Shown piece by piece: positions 1-8,676 of a stretch of 59,275 nucleotides of DNA. The number at the start of each line of letters is the position of its first letter. The first letter of the stretch is position 1. Source of the stretch: GCA-016700035 sp964646575 (GTDB taxonomy: Bacteria > Patescibacteriota > Saccharimonadia > CAILAD01 > GCA-016700035). Below the pieces are notes generated by a model. The model was given only the letters and a program-made list of their open reading frames with translations, made no database searches and was not told where the DNA came from. The DNA is taken from positions 1 to 59,275 of the forward strand of contig CAZYFT010000004.1 in the NCBI GenBank assembly GCA_964646575.1, in the 5' to 3' direction. Made by a program: the position numbers and the translations under genes.

Positions 1-161
1 GTGGAGTTATTGTATAATAGTAGTATTCTGCTGCTGATTGTGGGTTTGAGTGATAGGCGGCAACAAACTCACCCGCATTACCGTTTGCCATAGTAAACGT
101 TACATAAGAGGGGTATATCATCGCGCGATCAATTTTTGGAAATCACAGCGCTGGACGAGAT
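1..161 (+). other. Upstream region with possible tail of a truncated gene
   Basis: One forward frame is open from base 1 and stops at 91-93 (TAG). It could be the last 30 codons of a gene beginning outside the window, but the peptide is not recognisable. A TATAAT box lies at 13-18, which would instead suggest a promoter with a roughly 140-base leader before the PBP2 gene. The two readings cannot be separated from this sequence alone. There is no clear terminator. Confidence 0.25.
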
Positions 162-2096
162 ATGAAATTATCTCGTAAAGAACAGAAAGTTACCGATAGC
201 GAAGCTTGGTCGGTGGCAATTCTTCCTGGTAGCGGTGAAAACCGTTCGGGGTCCGAAATGGGCTTTAGTCACCTGAAATGGTTTGTCATCGTGGCTGGTA
301 TCGTAAGTGCGGTTCTTTTGGGGCAGCTATTCAATCTGCAGGTGGTACAAGGGGCGCGTAACCAGTCTCTGGCTGACGGTAACCGCATTCGGCAAAATGT
401 CATTCGAGCCCCTCGTGGTGCAATTTACGATAGTCGTGGTGAGCTTTTAGCACGTAATGTGGCGAATTTTGATTTGGTTGCGATAGCGGCGCGCATGCCG
501 AAGAAGACTGAAGAGCGACAGCAAGTCTACGATAGGCTGAGTAAAATTACTGGGCAATCTGTGGAAGAGATTAAGCAGAAAGTTGAAAAGGACGGCCCAG
601 CTTCTCCTCTACCAACGTTGATTCAGGAGAGTGTTCCGCGCGAAATTGCCTTGGTGGTTGAGGAGCAAAAGAATGAACTTCCAGGTGTTGATCTGGATAC
701 TAACCCAATTAGAGAATATCTGGATGGTGGTCAGCTTGCGCATTTCCTAGGTTACACGGGGCGCGTTTCGGCTGATGATTTGAAGGAAGAAAAGGAATAT
801 CGACCAACCGACTATATTGGTAAGGTTGGCATTGAGCGTGCTTACGAGAAGGATTTACGAGGTGAGGCCGGTGCCGAGCAATCTGAAGTTGATGCTACCG
901 GAAAGCCAATTAAGGTTCTCGCCGCAAAAGATCCTACTGCTGGTAACTCGCTGAAACTGACAGTGAATTTTGGGCTGCAAAAAGTTATGAGTGAGGCCTT
1001 GGCTCGCGAAGCCACTGCCGCTGGCTCCGGTCGAGGTGCGGCGGTTGCCTTGGATCCCCGCAACGGACAAATTTTGGCGGCTGTAAATTACCCAAGCTAT
1101 GATAACAACTTATTTGCCCAGGGTATTAAGCAGGACGTGTATCAAAGCCTCTTGAATGACCCCAATCGACCATTGTTCAATAAGGTTTCGGGCGGTACGT
1201 ATCCGGTTGGCTCGGTAATTAAGCCATTTGTTTCCGCGGCGGCTTTTCAGGAGAATATTATTAATGCCTCGACTGTCATCAAGGACGACGGTGAACTTTT
1301 GGTGCCGAATCAGTATGATCCTTCGATAGTGTATGAGTTTTCGAGCTGGAAGCCCGAAGGCTTGGGCATGGTTGATGTGTATCGTGCGCTGGCGATGAGT
1401 TCGGACGTGTTTTACTACATGGTTGGCGGTGGTTATCAAAACTTTAAAGGGCTTGGTGCAACTAAATTGCTGGATTATTACAAAAAGTTTGGGTTTGGTT
1501 CCAAAACCGGGTTAGATATTGGTGACGAAACGGCTGGATTCTTACCGACTCCAGAGACCAAAAAGAAAAATACCGGCGAAGATTGGTATGTAGGTGATAC
1601 CTACAATATCTCGATTGGTCAGGGGAATTTTATGGCCAGCCCCCTGCAGCTTGCAACAGCTCTTTCCTCTGTTGCGAATGGTGGCACGCTGTATAAGCCG
1701 TATTTGGTGAAGGAAGTGGTGGATGAAAATGGAAAAACCGTGCGTACGGTGGATTCACAGAAGGTTCGTTCTGATTTTATTAAGCCAGAGTATTTAAGTA
1801 TGGTGCAGAAAGGTATGCGCGATGTGATTACGTCTGGAACAGGCTGTTGTTCAACGAATCGTGAGGTGCCTGTAGCGGTAGCTGGTAAGACCGGAACGGC
1901 CGAGACAAGCTCAGAGGGCTTTGATGGTAAAAACCGGCGTACCAAGCCTCACGCTTGGTTTGAGGCCTATGCTCCGTATGAAAACCCTGAAATTGTTATT
2001 GTGGCGCTGGTCGAAAACTCTGGCGAAGGCGCTGAATTCGCGCTACCAGTAGTACGAGACTCCCTTAAGTGGTATTTCACCGAAGGAAAGAAATAG
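162..2096 (+). CDS. mrdA: Penicillin-binding protein 2 (peptidoglycan D,D-transpeptidase)
   Basis: This is a class B penicillin-binding protein of 644 residues that cross-links peptidoglycan during cell elongation. A cytoplasmic tail of about 37 residues precedes one membrane anchor (about 38-60). The dimerisation domain starts with the RGAIYDSRGELLA motif (about 85-97). The transpeptidase domain carries the nucleophile motif SVIK (Ser351-Lys354), SSD at 413-415 in the place of the usual SxN, and KTG at 576-578. All catalytic positions are present, although Asp at the third position of the second motif is a variant. The length fits PBP2. MreB and MurA elsewhere in the window fit a rod-type elongation system. 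FtsI is the main alternative; the short cytoplasmic tail and isolation from division genes favour PBP2. Confidence 0.9.
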   Translation: MKLSRKEQKVTDSEAWSVAILPGSGENRSGSEMGFSHLKWFVIVAGIVSAVLLGQLFNLQVVQGARNQSLADGNRIRQNVIRAPRGAIYDSRGELLARNVANFDLVAIAARMPKKTEERQQVYDRLSKITGQSVEEIKQKVEKDGPASPLPTLIQESVPREIALVVEEQKNELPGVDLDTNPIREYLDGGQLAHFLGYTGRVSADDLKEEKEYRPTDYIGKVGIERAYEKDLRGEAGAEQSEVDATGKPIKVLAAKDPTAGNSLKLTVNFGLQKVMSEALAREATAAGSGRGAAVALDPRNGQILAAVNYPSYDNNLFAQGIKQDVYQSLLNDPNRPLFNKVSGGTYPVGSVIKPFVSAAAFQENIINASTVIKDDGELLVPNQYDPSIVYEFSSWKPEGLGMVDVYRALAMSSDVFYYMVGGGYQNFKGLGATKLLDYYKKFGFGSKTGLDIGDETAGFLPTPETKKKNTGEDWYVGDTYNISIGQGNFMASPLQLATALSSVANGGTLYKPYLVKEVVDENGKTVRTVDSQKVRSDFIKPEYLSMVQKGMRDVITSGTGCCSTNREVPVAVAGKTGTAETSSEGFDGKNRRTKPHAWFEAYAPYENPEIVIVALVENSGEGAEFALPVVRDSLKWYFTEGKK

Positions 2097-2111
2097 TTTC
2101 TAAAAAATCGC

Positions 2112-2141
2112 TTGACGAGCTAAGATACGCCGTGCAATAAT
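2112..2141 (+). promoter_or_regulatory. Promoter of greA
   Basis: TTGACG at 2112-2117 and AATAAT at 2136-2141 are separated by 18 bases, a good housekeeping sigma promoter. Predicted transcription start is near 2148, which leaves about 100 bases of leader before greA. That leader contains a terminator-like hairpin. Confidence 0.6.
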
Positions 2142-2182
2142 ACGTTCCGACAAGGATTAAAACCTGGTGGAGCACGTCTGGC

Positions 2183-2209
2183 AAGGCTCAGGATTGAGGC
2201 CTTTTTTTC
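2183..2209 (+). terminator. Terminator-like hairpin inside the greA leader
   Basis: AAGGCTCA (2183-2190) pairs with TGAG and CCTT (2195-2203, one bulged G), followed by a run of seven T. It lies between the promoter and the greA start, so it could attenuate greA or release a short RNA. Alternatively it may only terminate upstream read-through. Confidence 0.5.
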
Positions 2210-2250
2210 TTAGAAATGTTTCCACTACTAGGAGGGTGCAAGGAGTTATT

Positions 2251-2712
2251 ATGAATAAGAAAGCAATCTATGTTACCAGTGAAGGAATCGAGAAATTGCG
2301 CGCAGAGCTCGATGATTTGGTTAATGTACAGCGTAAAAAAATTGCTGCAGCTTTAAAAGAAGCTAAAGAATTTGGTGACCTGTCCGAAAACGCGAGCTGG
2401 GATGATGCTAAAGAGCGACAGGCGTTTATTGAAGGACGTATCGCCGAGATAGAAAATATCCTCAAAAACGTAGTCGCTATTGAAAAAGGGAGTGCCGACA
2501 AAGTGGATGTTGGTTCTACTGTGCACGTTGAACTCGAAGGTGGTACACAGGAGTTTGAGATTGTAGGTTCGACAGAAGCCGATCCGGCAACTGGTAAGAT
2601 TTCCAATGAAAGCCCAATCGGTAAGGCACTGCTTGGCAAAAAACCCGGGGACGAGGTGGAAATTGAAGTTCCGGCCGGCGTGATAGTCTATAAGATCAAT
2701 AAGATTAGCTAG
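2251..2712 (+). CDS. greA: Transcription elongation factor GreA
   Basis: GreA rescues backtracked RNA polymerase by stimulating cleavage of the nascent RNA 3' end. The 153-residue product has the N-terminal coiled coil with the conserved GDLSENA tip, whose acidic residues enter the polymerase channel, and a C-terminal FKBP-like domain ending in a hydrophobic strand. The start at 2251 is chosen because AAGGAG lies seven bases before it and the protein begins as the family does; a longer in-frame version from 2167 would run through the leader hairpin. The gene has its own promoter and a strong terminator, so it is a single-gene unit. Confidence 0.95.
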   Translation: MNKKAIYVTSEGIEKLRAELDDLVNVQRKKIAAALKEAKEFGDLSENASWDDAKERQAFIEGRIAEIENILKNVVAIEKGSADKVDVGSTVHVELEGGTQEFEIVGSTEADPATGKISNESPIGKALLGKKPGDEVEIEVPAGVIVYKINKIS

Positions 2713-2734
2713 CATAAGCAGCCAAAGCTTCATA

Positions 2735-2768
2735 AGAAAAACCACCTCGTAGACAGGTGGTTTTTCTT
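2735..2768 (+). terminator. Terminator after greA
   Basis: AAGAAAAACCACCT and AGGTGGTTTTTCTT form a perfect 14-bp stem with a 6-base loop. A-rich and U-rich flanks make it usable from either strand. Confidence 0.9.
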
Positions 2769-2804
2769 ATGAAGAGATAAAAACTGGTAAAATAGGAAAA
2801 GCAT

Positions 2805-4361
2805 ATGACTGAACATACATCAAAATACTGGCTCAACGCGCTACTAGACGAAATTGAAGCCCGCAAGCAGGGCGGAAGGATTTTGGTAGCTTCGGGTATT
2901 ACGCCATCGGGCCCATATCACGTTGGGCATGCTCGCGAGATTTTGACAGCCGAAGCTGTGCGCCGTGGGCTGGAGGTGCGAGGTCGAGAGGCGCTGCATA
3001 TTCATAATGTTGACGACTCTGATGCACTGCGTAAACGTTACCCATATTTACCGGAAAAATTTGAGGCCCAAGTCGGTAAGCCAGTATATTTGGTGTCAGC
3101 TCCAGATGAAAGTGGTCGTAGTTATGCTGATTATTATTTTTCAGAGTATGCGGCAGCTGCAAAAAAGCTGGAAATACCCATGGAGATTTGGCGGTCGCAT
3201 CAAGAATATCAACGGGGAGTTTTTGCCGACGCAATTATTACTGCCCTCACTCGGCGCGACGAAATTGCCCGTATTCTTGCAAAAGTCTCGCAGCGTGAGG
3301 TGCCAGCCGATTGGCAGCCCATCCAGATCCTGGACGCTACCACCAAAAGCCTACGAACGGCTGAGTATCTGGGATTTGATGCGAATACCTACATAGTTGA
3401 ATATCGTGCAGCCGATGGAGTTGTACATCAAGCGGATGTGCGTGCTGGTGAAATTAAGCTTGATTGGCGTGTAGATTGGCCGGCTCGTTGGGCAATCTTG
3501 GGCGTTGATGTCGAGGGCTTTGGCAAAGAGCACGCTACAAAAGGCGGAAGTTACGAAACTGGCGCTGCAATTGTGCGAGAGATTTTTGATGCTGAACCTC
3601 CAATCGCGGTGCCATTTAACCCCATTAATCTTAAGGGTGATAATCAAAAAATGAGTTCTTCACTGGGTAATTTGGTCACGATTGCGGATGCGCTGGAGGT
3701 AATCCCGCCAGATATCTTGCGCTACTTTGTGTTTAAGAGTCTGCCTCAGAAGGTTTTGGCTTTTGATCCGGGTATTGGCATGGGGCAGCTCATTGATGAG
3801 TACGCAGCTACAGAAGCGGCAGTGCGTAACGGTGAAACAACGCCATTTAAGGATGCCTGGGCAGTCTCGGTACTAGATCAAGAGCACGCTACGGTTTCGA
3901 CTGTGCCGTTTACTCATCTGGCCACGGTGTATCAAACTGCTCGCGGTGATAGTGAGCGAGTTTTGGAGTTACTCACCAAGACTGGACATGCTCAAGCTGT
4001 GCGTGAAGACGCCAGCGTAATTCTGCGTGAGCTTACCTATGTTGCGGCCTGGCTCGAGCGGTTTGCTCCTGAAGCCTTGAAATTTTCGATTTTAGATGAA
4101 GTCCCTCAACTCCAGCTTGATGCTCTTCAGCAGTCCTTTCTAGACTCACTGCACCAAAACTTGCGAGAAGCTGCCTGGGAGGGTGAGAGTTTACAGGCAG
4201 TTATCTTTTCTACGGCTCAAGCTGTTGAGTTGCAACCTAAAGATGCGTTTAAGCTTCTCTATGAATTGCTGATTGGTAAGACGGCAGGTCCAAAGCTGGG
4301 TCCATTTTTGGCAAGTTTGGAGCGTGACTTTGTCCTTGAACGCCTCAAGGCCTTTCTTTAG
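2805..4361 (+). CDS. lysK: Lysyl-tRNA synthetase, class I
   Basis: Charges tRNA-Lys with lysine. The 518-residue protein is a class I enzyme rather than the more common class II LysRS: the HIGH-type motif appears as HVGH in GPYHVGHARE (about residue 30-40) and the KMSKS-type motif as KMSSS in the middle of the protein. The C-terminal part is the helical anticodon-binding region. Class I LysRS is typical of archaea and a minority of bacteria. It sits 92 bases after greA, behind the terminator, and 18 bases before serS, so two aminoacyl-tRNA synthetase genes are adjacent. A TAAAAT box lies about ten bases before the start codon. Confidence 0.93.
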   Translation: MTEHTSKYWLNALLDEIEARKQGGRILVASGITPSGPYHVGHAREILTAEAVRRGLEVRGREALHIHNVDDSDALRKRYPYLPEKFEAQVGKPVYLVSAPDESGRSYADYYFSEYAAAAKKLEIPMEIWRSHQEYQRGVFADAIITALTRRDEIARILAKVSQREVPADWQPIQILDATTKSLRTAEYLGFDANTYIVEYRAADGVVHQADVRAGEIKLDWRVDWPARWAILGVDVEGFGKEHATKGGSYETGAAIVREIFDAEPPIAVPFNPINLKGDNQKMSSSLGNLVTIADALEVIPPDILRYFVFKSLPQKVLAFDPGIGMGQLIDEYAATEAAVRNGETTPFKDAWAVSVLDQEHATVSTVPFTHLATVYQTARGDSERVLELLTKTGHAQAVREDASVILRELTYVAAWLERFAPEALKFSILDEVPQLQLDALQQSFLDSLHQNLREAAWEGESLQAVIFSTAQAVELQPKDAFKLLYELLIGKTAGPKLGPFLASLERDFVLERLKAFL

Positions 4362-4367
4362 AGGTGG

Positions 4368-4373
4368 TATAAT
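4368..4373 (+). promoter_or_regulatory. -10 box for a leaderless serS transcript
   Basis: TATAAT lies six bases before the serS ATG, so transcription should begin at or next to the start codon. No Shine-Dalgarno sequence or good -35 box is visible. The same arrangement recurs at many genes in this window. Confidence 0.55.
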
Positions 4374-4379
4374 AAGGGT

Positions 4380-5606
4380 ATGTTAACGCCGGCATATATT
4401 CGAGAAAATACTGATGAAGTGCGCGCTTCGATTGCTCGTCGCAATATGTCGGTGGATCTTGATCGATGGCTGAAGCTCGACATGCGCCGTTCAGAGCTTA
4501 TCCCTTTGGTTGAGGTTGCGCGCTCCAAACTGAAACTTGCCGACAAGCCTACTGAGGAGCAGCTAGTGCAACTGCAAAAAGATAAGCAAGAGTTGGCGCG
4601 CCATGAAGAAGAGCTAAAGTACGTTGAGGCAGAGTGGCAGCGACTGTTGGAGGATATTCCTAATCTTATTGCAGAGGGTACTCCCGAAGGTGGAGAAGAT
4701 GCAAGTGAGGAGGTGCGAGTTGGTGGCACTAAGCCAGAATTCGGCTTTGAGCCGAAAGACCATTTGGCGTTGAATGAGACGCTCAATTTTATTGATTTTG
4801 AGGCTGGTGCCAAAGTGGCTGGTAGTCGTTTTTACTACCTGCGCGATCGAGGCGTACGACTGTGGGACGCCGTGCAGGCGTTAGCAAAAGCAGAATTACG
4901 TCGACGCGGCTTTGAGTTTTTGTATGTGCCAAACATGGTTAATTCTCGGGTTGCCGCAGGTACTGGGTTTTTGCCTCGAGGTGAAGAGAGGCAGATTTAT
5001 AAGGCCGAGGGCGAAGATCTGAACATGATAGCAACTGCCGAGCTACCTCTCACAGGGTTTGCGATGGATGAAGTTATTGATGTAGAAAAGCCGATCCTGC
5101 TCGCGGCATCTTCACCATGTTACCGACTTGAGGCTGGGGCCTATGGTAAATTCTCCAAAGGTTTGTATCGCGTGCATCAGTTTGAGAAGCTGGAAATGTA
5201 CATATATGCTCAGCCAGATCAAAGTGAGGATTTGCTCGAAGAAATACTGGCTATAGAGGAGTCGATTTGCGAACAGTTAGAAATTCCATATCACGTTATC
5301 CGTATTGCCGATGGTGACCTCTCAGCACCTGCATACAAGAAATACGATCTAGAGTATTGGAGCCCAGTTGACGGTAGTTATCGAGAGCTCACCAGCTGTA
5401 GTGATTGCACGGCTTATCAGGCACGTCGTCTGAATATCCGTTATCGAACAGCTGACGGAGCTTTAGCGCATCCGCATACGCTCAATGGTACGGCCGTAAC
5501 ATCGAGCCGCACGCTCATCGCCATACTAGAAAATCACCAAACTGAGGATGGCCGAGTGCGTTTGCCTGCGGCACTGGCGAAATATTATGGGGAGGAATAT
5601 CTATGA
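4380..5606 (+). CDS. serS: Seryl-tRNA synthetase
   Basis: Charges tRNA-Ser with serine. The 408 residues comprise the N-terminal long antiparallel coiled coil (about 30-100) that contacts the tRNA long arm, and the class II catalytic domain. The latter includes the serine-binding segment with TAELPLTG and the C-terminal motif 3 region around NGTAVTSSRTLIAILEN. Length is a little below the usual 420-430 but complete. The ATG follows a TATAAT box by six bases, consistent with a leaderless message. The last codon overlaps the start of the HPF gene. Confidence 0.95.
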   Translation: MLTPAYIRENTDEVRASIARRNMSVDLDRWLKLDMRRSELIPLVEVARSKLKLADKPTEEQLVQLQKDKQELARHEEELKYVEAEWQRLLEDIPNLIAEGTPEGGEDASEEVRVGGTKPEFGFEPKDHLALNETLNFIDFEAGAKVAGSRFYYLRDRGVRLWDAVQALAKAELRRRGFEFLYVPNMVNSRVAAGTGFLPRGEERQIYKAEGEDLNMIATAELPLTGFAMDEVIDVEKPILLAASSPCYRLEAGAYGKFSKGLYRVHQFEKLEMYIYAQPDQSEDLLEEILAIEESICEQLEIPYHVIRIADGDLSAPAYKKYDLEYWSPVDGSYRELTSCSDCTAYQARRLNIRYRTADGALAHPHTLNGTAVTSSRTLIAILENHQTEDGRVRLPAALAKYYGEEYL

Positions 5607-5956
5607 TGAAATACACTGTTTCAGCACGCAAATTAGAAGTTGATCGTGAGCTGACAAACTATATTGAGCGCAAAATCGCCAAACTGGATCGGTATTTTCC
5701 ACGCTCTCACCGTCCAGTTGGTGTTCGAGTAGAATTACATCGTGATGAAGCAGCAGCGCCCGACAAACGTTATGTTGCCTCGGCGCATATTGAGGTGCAG
5801 GGACCAGATTTGCATGCCGAAACCGCCACCATGAATCCGCACAGTGCAGTGGATATATTGGAAGCCAAGCTAAAGGAACAAATTCGCAAGTATAAAGAAA
5901 AGCACGCTCCTAAGCGGTTCACTCTCAAGCGTAATACTTCGGTAGAAACGGCCTAA
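5603..5956 (+). CDS. hpf: Ribosome hibernation promoting factor (HPF/RaiA family)
   Basis: Binds the decoding region of the small subunit and silences ribosomes under stress. The 117-residue product is the short form: a single beta-alpha-beta-beta-beta-alpha domain with the conserved opening about a helix (TNYIERKIAKLDRYF) and a basic C-terminus. It lacks the C-terminal dimerisation domain of long HPF. It overlaps the serS stop by four bases (ATGA) and has a strong GGGGAGG upstream inside serS, so it is translationally coupled. ATG at 5606 is an equally possible start. Confidence 0.85.
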   Translation: MMKYTVSARKLEVDRELTNYIERKIAKLDRYFPRSHRPVGVRVELHRDEAAAPDKRYVASAHIEVQGPDLHAETATMNPHSAVDILEAKLKEQIRKYKEKHAPKRFTLKRNTSVETA

Positions 5957-6015
5957 TCTTCATATGTTTTTAAGGGGGCTCACAGGTTGCAGGTGGTACA
6001 ATAGGAAGGTTAGTT

Positions 6016-8628
6016 ATGGCTATTAATTTAAAAACATTCTTTGGTGATCCGAACGCGCGTGAAATTAAGAAGGCGCGTTCTCGTGTGGAGCGTATCAACT
6101 CATTGGAAGCTGAAATCCAGAAGCTGTCCGATAAAGAGCTTCGCGCTCAAACCGATACGTTTCGCAAGCAGCTCAAAGACGGCAAGAAGCTCGATGATAT
6201 TTTAGAGCGAGCCTATGCTGTGGCGCGCGAGGCCAGCAAGCGCGTTATTGGGCAGCGACACTTCGATGTTCAGCTCATCGGCGGCATCGTATTACACGAA
6301 GGTAAGATTGCCGAAATGAAAACCGGTGAAGGTAAGACATTGGTTGCCACCCTGCCACTCTACCTGAATGCCCTCGAGGGCGAAGGCGCACACCTCGTTA
6401 CGGTAAATGATTATTTGGCTCGCATCGGTGCTGGCTGGATGGGCCAAATCTACCATTTTCTTGGTCTTACTACGGCGGTCATTATGCACGATTCAAGTTT
6501 TGTGTACGACCCAGAATACACCGATGAAGCGCACTCGGATGAGCGTCTCCGTCATTTGCGTCCTGTGACTCGTAAGGAGGCTTATGCGGCGGATATTACC
6601 TACGCTACTAATAACGAGCTAGGCTTTGATTATTTACGTGACAATATGGTGCAACACCTCGATCAGATGACGCAGCGCGGATTGCATTTTGCGATTGTGG
6701 ACGAAGTTGACTCAATTTTAATCGACGAAGCTCGCACGCCTCTGATCATTTCTCAGGCTAATGCGAAATCCACCGACCGCTACTACATGTTTGCTAAGAT
6801 CGCGAAGACTCTCGTTCGTGACGAACACTATTCTCTCGACGAAAAGCAGCGAGCAGTAAGTCTTACAGATGAGGGAATTGCCAAAATCGAAAAAGCTCTA
6901 GGTGTTGATAATGTGTATGAAGCTGGTCGTATTGAAGACGTTCATCACATTGAATCCGCCCTAAAAGCCGAAGCTATCTTTCAGAAAGACAAAGATTATG
7001 TTGTTACGCCAGATGGTGAAATTGTTATTGTTGATGAGTTCACCGGTCGTTTACTCCCCGGACGTCGTTATAGCGAAGGGCTGCATCAGGCCATTGAAGC
7101 TAAAGAGGGTGTAACTATCCAGCAGGAGAGCCAAACGCTGGCAACAATTTCATTCCAGAATCTTTTCCGTCTGTATGGCAAACTAGCCGGTATGACGGGT
7201 ACGGCGGCAACTGAAGCCGAAGAATTTGGCAAAATCTATAAGCTCGAAGTAACAACGATCCCTACTCATAGACCGATGGTACGCCAGGATTTGCCGGATA
7301 GAATCTACAAAACGCTGCCGGCTAAGTTTGGTGCTGTAGCTGACGAGGTGAAAGAGCGCCACGAGAAGGGTCAGCCAGTTCTTTTGGGTACTGTCTCGAT
7401 CGAAAAGAACGAACTGCTCAGCCGTATGCTCACCAAAGTTGGCGTTCCACACCGAGTATTGAATGCCAAAAATAACGAAGCCGAAGCAGAGATTGTGTCT
7501 GCCGCTGGTCAGCGCGGCGCAGTAACACTTGCCACCAATATTGCGGGTCGTGGTACGGATATTGTGCTGGGTGAAGGTGTTAATGAGCTGGGTGGTTTAC
7601 ATGTAATTGGTACCGAGCGACATGAATCACGACGCATTGATAACCAGTTGCGCGGTCGTGCTGGTCGTCAGGGCGATGCTGGTTCAAGCCAGTTTTATGT
7701 GTCACTTGAGGACGATTTGATGCGTATTTTTGGGAGCGACAAGCTTTCTTCGATGATGGATGCGCTGGGGCTTCCTGAGGATACGCCAATTGAGAATCGC
7801 ATGGTCTCCCGCTCGCTAGAATCGGCTCAGAAAAAGGTGGAAGGTCACAACTTTGATACCCGTAAGCACTTGGTTGATTACGATGATGTGATGAACCAGC
7901 ATCGCGAGATAATCTATGCGCGCCGGCGCCGGGTTTTAAAGCAAGATTCTCTCAAGGAAGACTTACTGCCGATTTTTGAGTCCGAGTTTCATGCGCTTAT
8001 TGAGGCGCATACTGATACGCAGACAGAAATTTTAGATATTGAGAAGTTAGCCGAGGCCGTTCGAGATATTATTCCTTTACCAAAAGACTGGGAAAAGTCT
8101 GTCGAGCGTCGAGATAAAGAGGCTTTGGTCGAAGAATTTATGAAAATTACCAAAGATATGTATCGCTCTCGTGAAATGGAGTTTGGCGATGAAGGTGTTA
8201 TGGTGATTGAGCGTCTCGTCAGTCTCAAAACGATTGATACGGCCTGGCTTGAGCATTTAGAGGCGATGGATCATTTGCGCGATGGTATTGGTTTGCGTGG
8301 TTACGGACAGCGCGATCCGCTCGTAGAATATAAAGCTGAAGCATATCGTATGTTCGGCATGTTAACTCATCGGATCGATTCTGAGATTGTTCACACGCTC
8401 TTCAAGGTGCGCGTGGATATTGCGAATAAGCCTGAAGACGAAGCGATTGAAACAGAAATCACCCAGGCGGCAAAAAAAGCGGTTACCTCGGGGCCGACTG
8501 AGTCCGTTCAGCCCACAAAGCAAAAAGCCTTGAAGGAATCTGAACGTTCTGGTAGAGAATCCGGCCCCATCCGCCGAACTGCTTCAACTCCAAAGAAAAA
8601 GTCAAAAAAGAAGAAGAAGCGTCGCTAA
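6016..8628 (+). CDS. secA: Preprotein translocase ATPase SecA
   Basis: The motor that pushes unfolded preproteins through SecYEG. The 870 residues contain Walker A MKTGEGKT (101-108), the DEVD Walker B box within VDEVDSILIDEARTPL, the preprotein cross-linking domain, the second RecA-like domain with TNIAGRGTDI and RGRAGRQGD, and the helical scaffold and wing domains. The end is a lysine-rich tail (KKKSKKKKKRR) in place of the zinc-binding SecB/lipid motif. A TACAAT box at 5997-6002 suggests a promoter with a very short leader containing GGAAGG. Confidence 0.97.
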   Translation: MAINLKTFFGDPNAREIKKARSRVERINSLEAEIQKLSDKELRAQTDTFRKQLKDGKKLDDILERAYAVAREASKRVIGQRHFDVQLIGGIVLHEGKIAEMKTGEGKTLVATLPLYLNALEGEGAHLVTVNDYLARIGAGWMGQIYHFLGLTTAVIMHDSSFVYDPEYTDEAHSDERLRHLRPVTRKEAYAADITYATNNELGFDYLRDNMVQHLDQMTQRGLHFAIVDEVDSILIDEARTPLIISQANAKSTDRYYMFAKIAKTLVRDEHYSLDEKQRAVSLTDEGIAKIEKALGVDNVYEAGRIEDVHHIESALKAEAIFQKDKDYVVTPDGEIVIVDEFTGRLLPGRRYSEGLHQAIEAKEGVTIQQESQTLATISFQNLFRLYGKLAGMTGTAATEAEEFGKIYKLEVTTIPTHRPMVRQDLPDRIYKTLPAKFGAVADEVKERHEKGQPVLLGTVSIEKNELLSRMLTKVGVPHRVLNAKNNEAEAEIVSAAGQRGAVTLATNIAGRGTDIVLGEGVNELGGLHVIGTERHESRRIDNQLRGRAGRQGDAGSSQFYVSLEDDLMRIFGSDKLSSMMDALGLPEDTPIENRMVSRSLESAQKKVEGHNFDTRKHLVDYDDVMNQHREIIYARRRRVLKQDSLKEDLLPIFESEFHALIEAHTDTQTEILDIEKLAEAVRDIIPLPKDWEKSVERRDKEALVEEFMKITKDMYRSREMEFGDEGVMVIERLVSLKTIDTAWLEHLEAMDHLRDGIGLRGYGQRDPLVEYKAEAYRMFGMLTHRIDSEIVHTLFKVRVDIANKPEDEAIETEITQAAKKAVTSGPTESVQPTKQKALKESERSGRESGPIRRTASTPKKKSKKKKKRR

Positions 8629-8632
8629 TCTC

Positions 8633-8661
8633 AAAAAAGTCCCCCACCCAAGGGCTTTTTT
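8633..8661 (+). terminator. Terminator after secA
   Basis: AAAAAAG-CCC pairs with GGG-CTTTTTT around a short loop, with one bulge, directly after the secA stop codon. Confidence 0.75.
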
Positions 8662-8676
8662 GTTATCATAAGAGCA

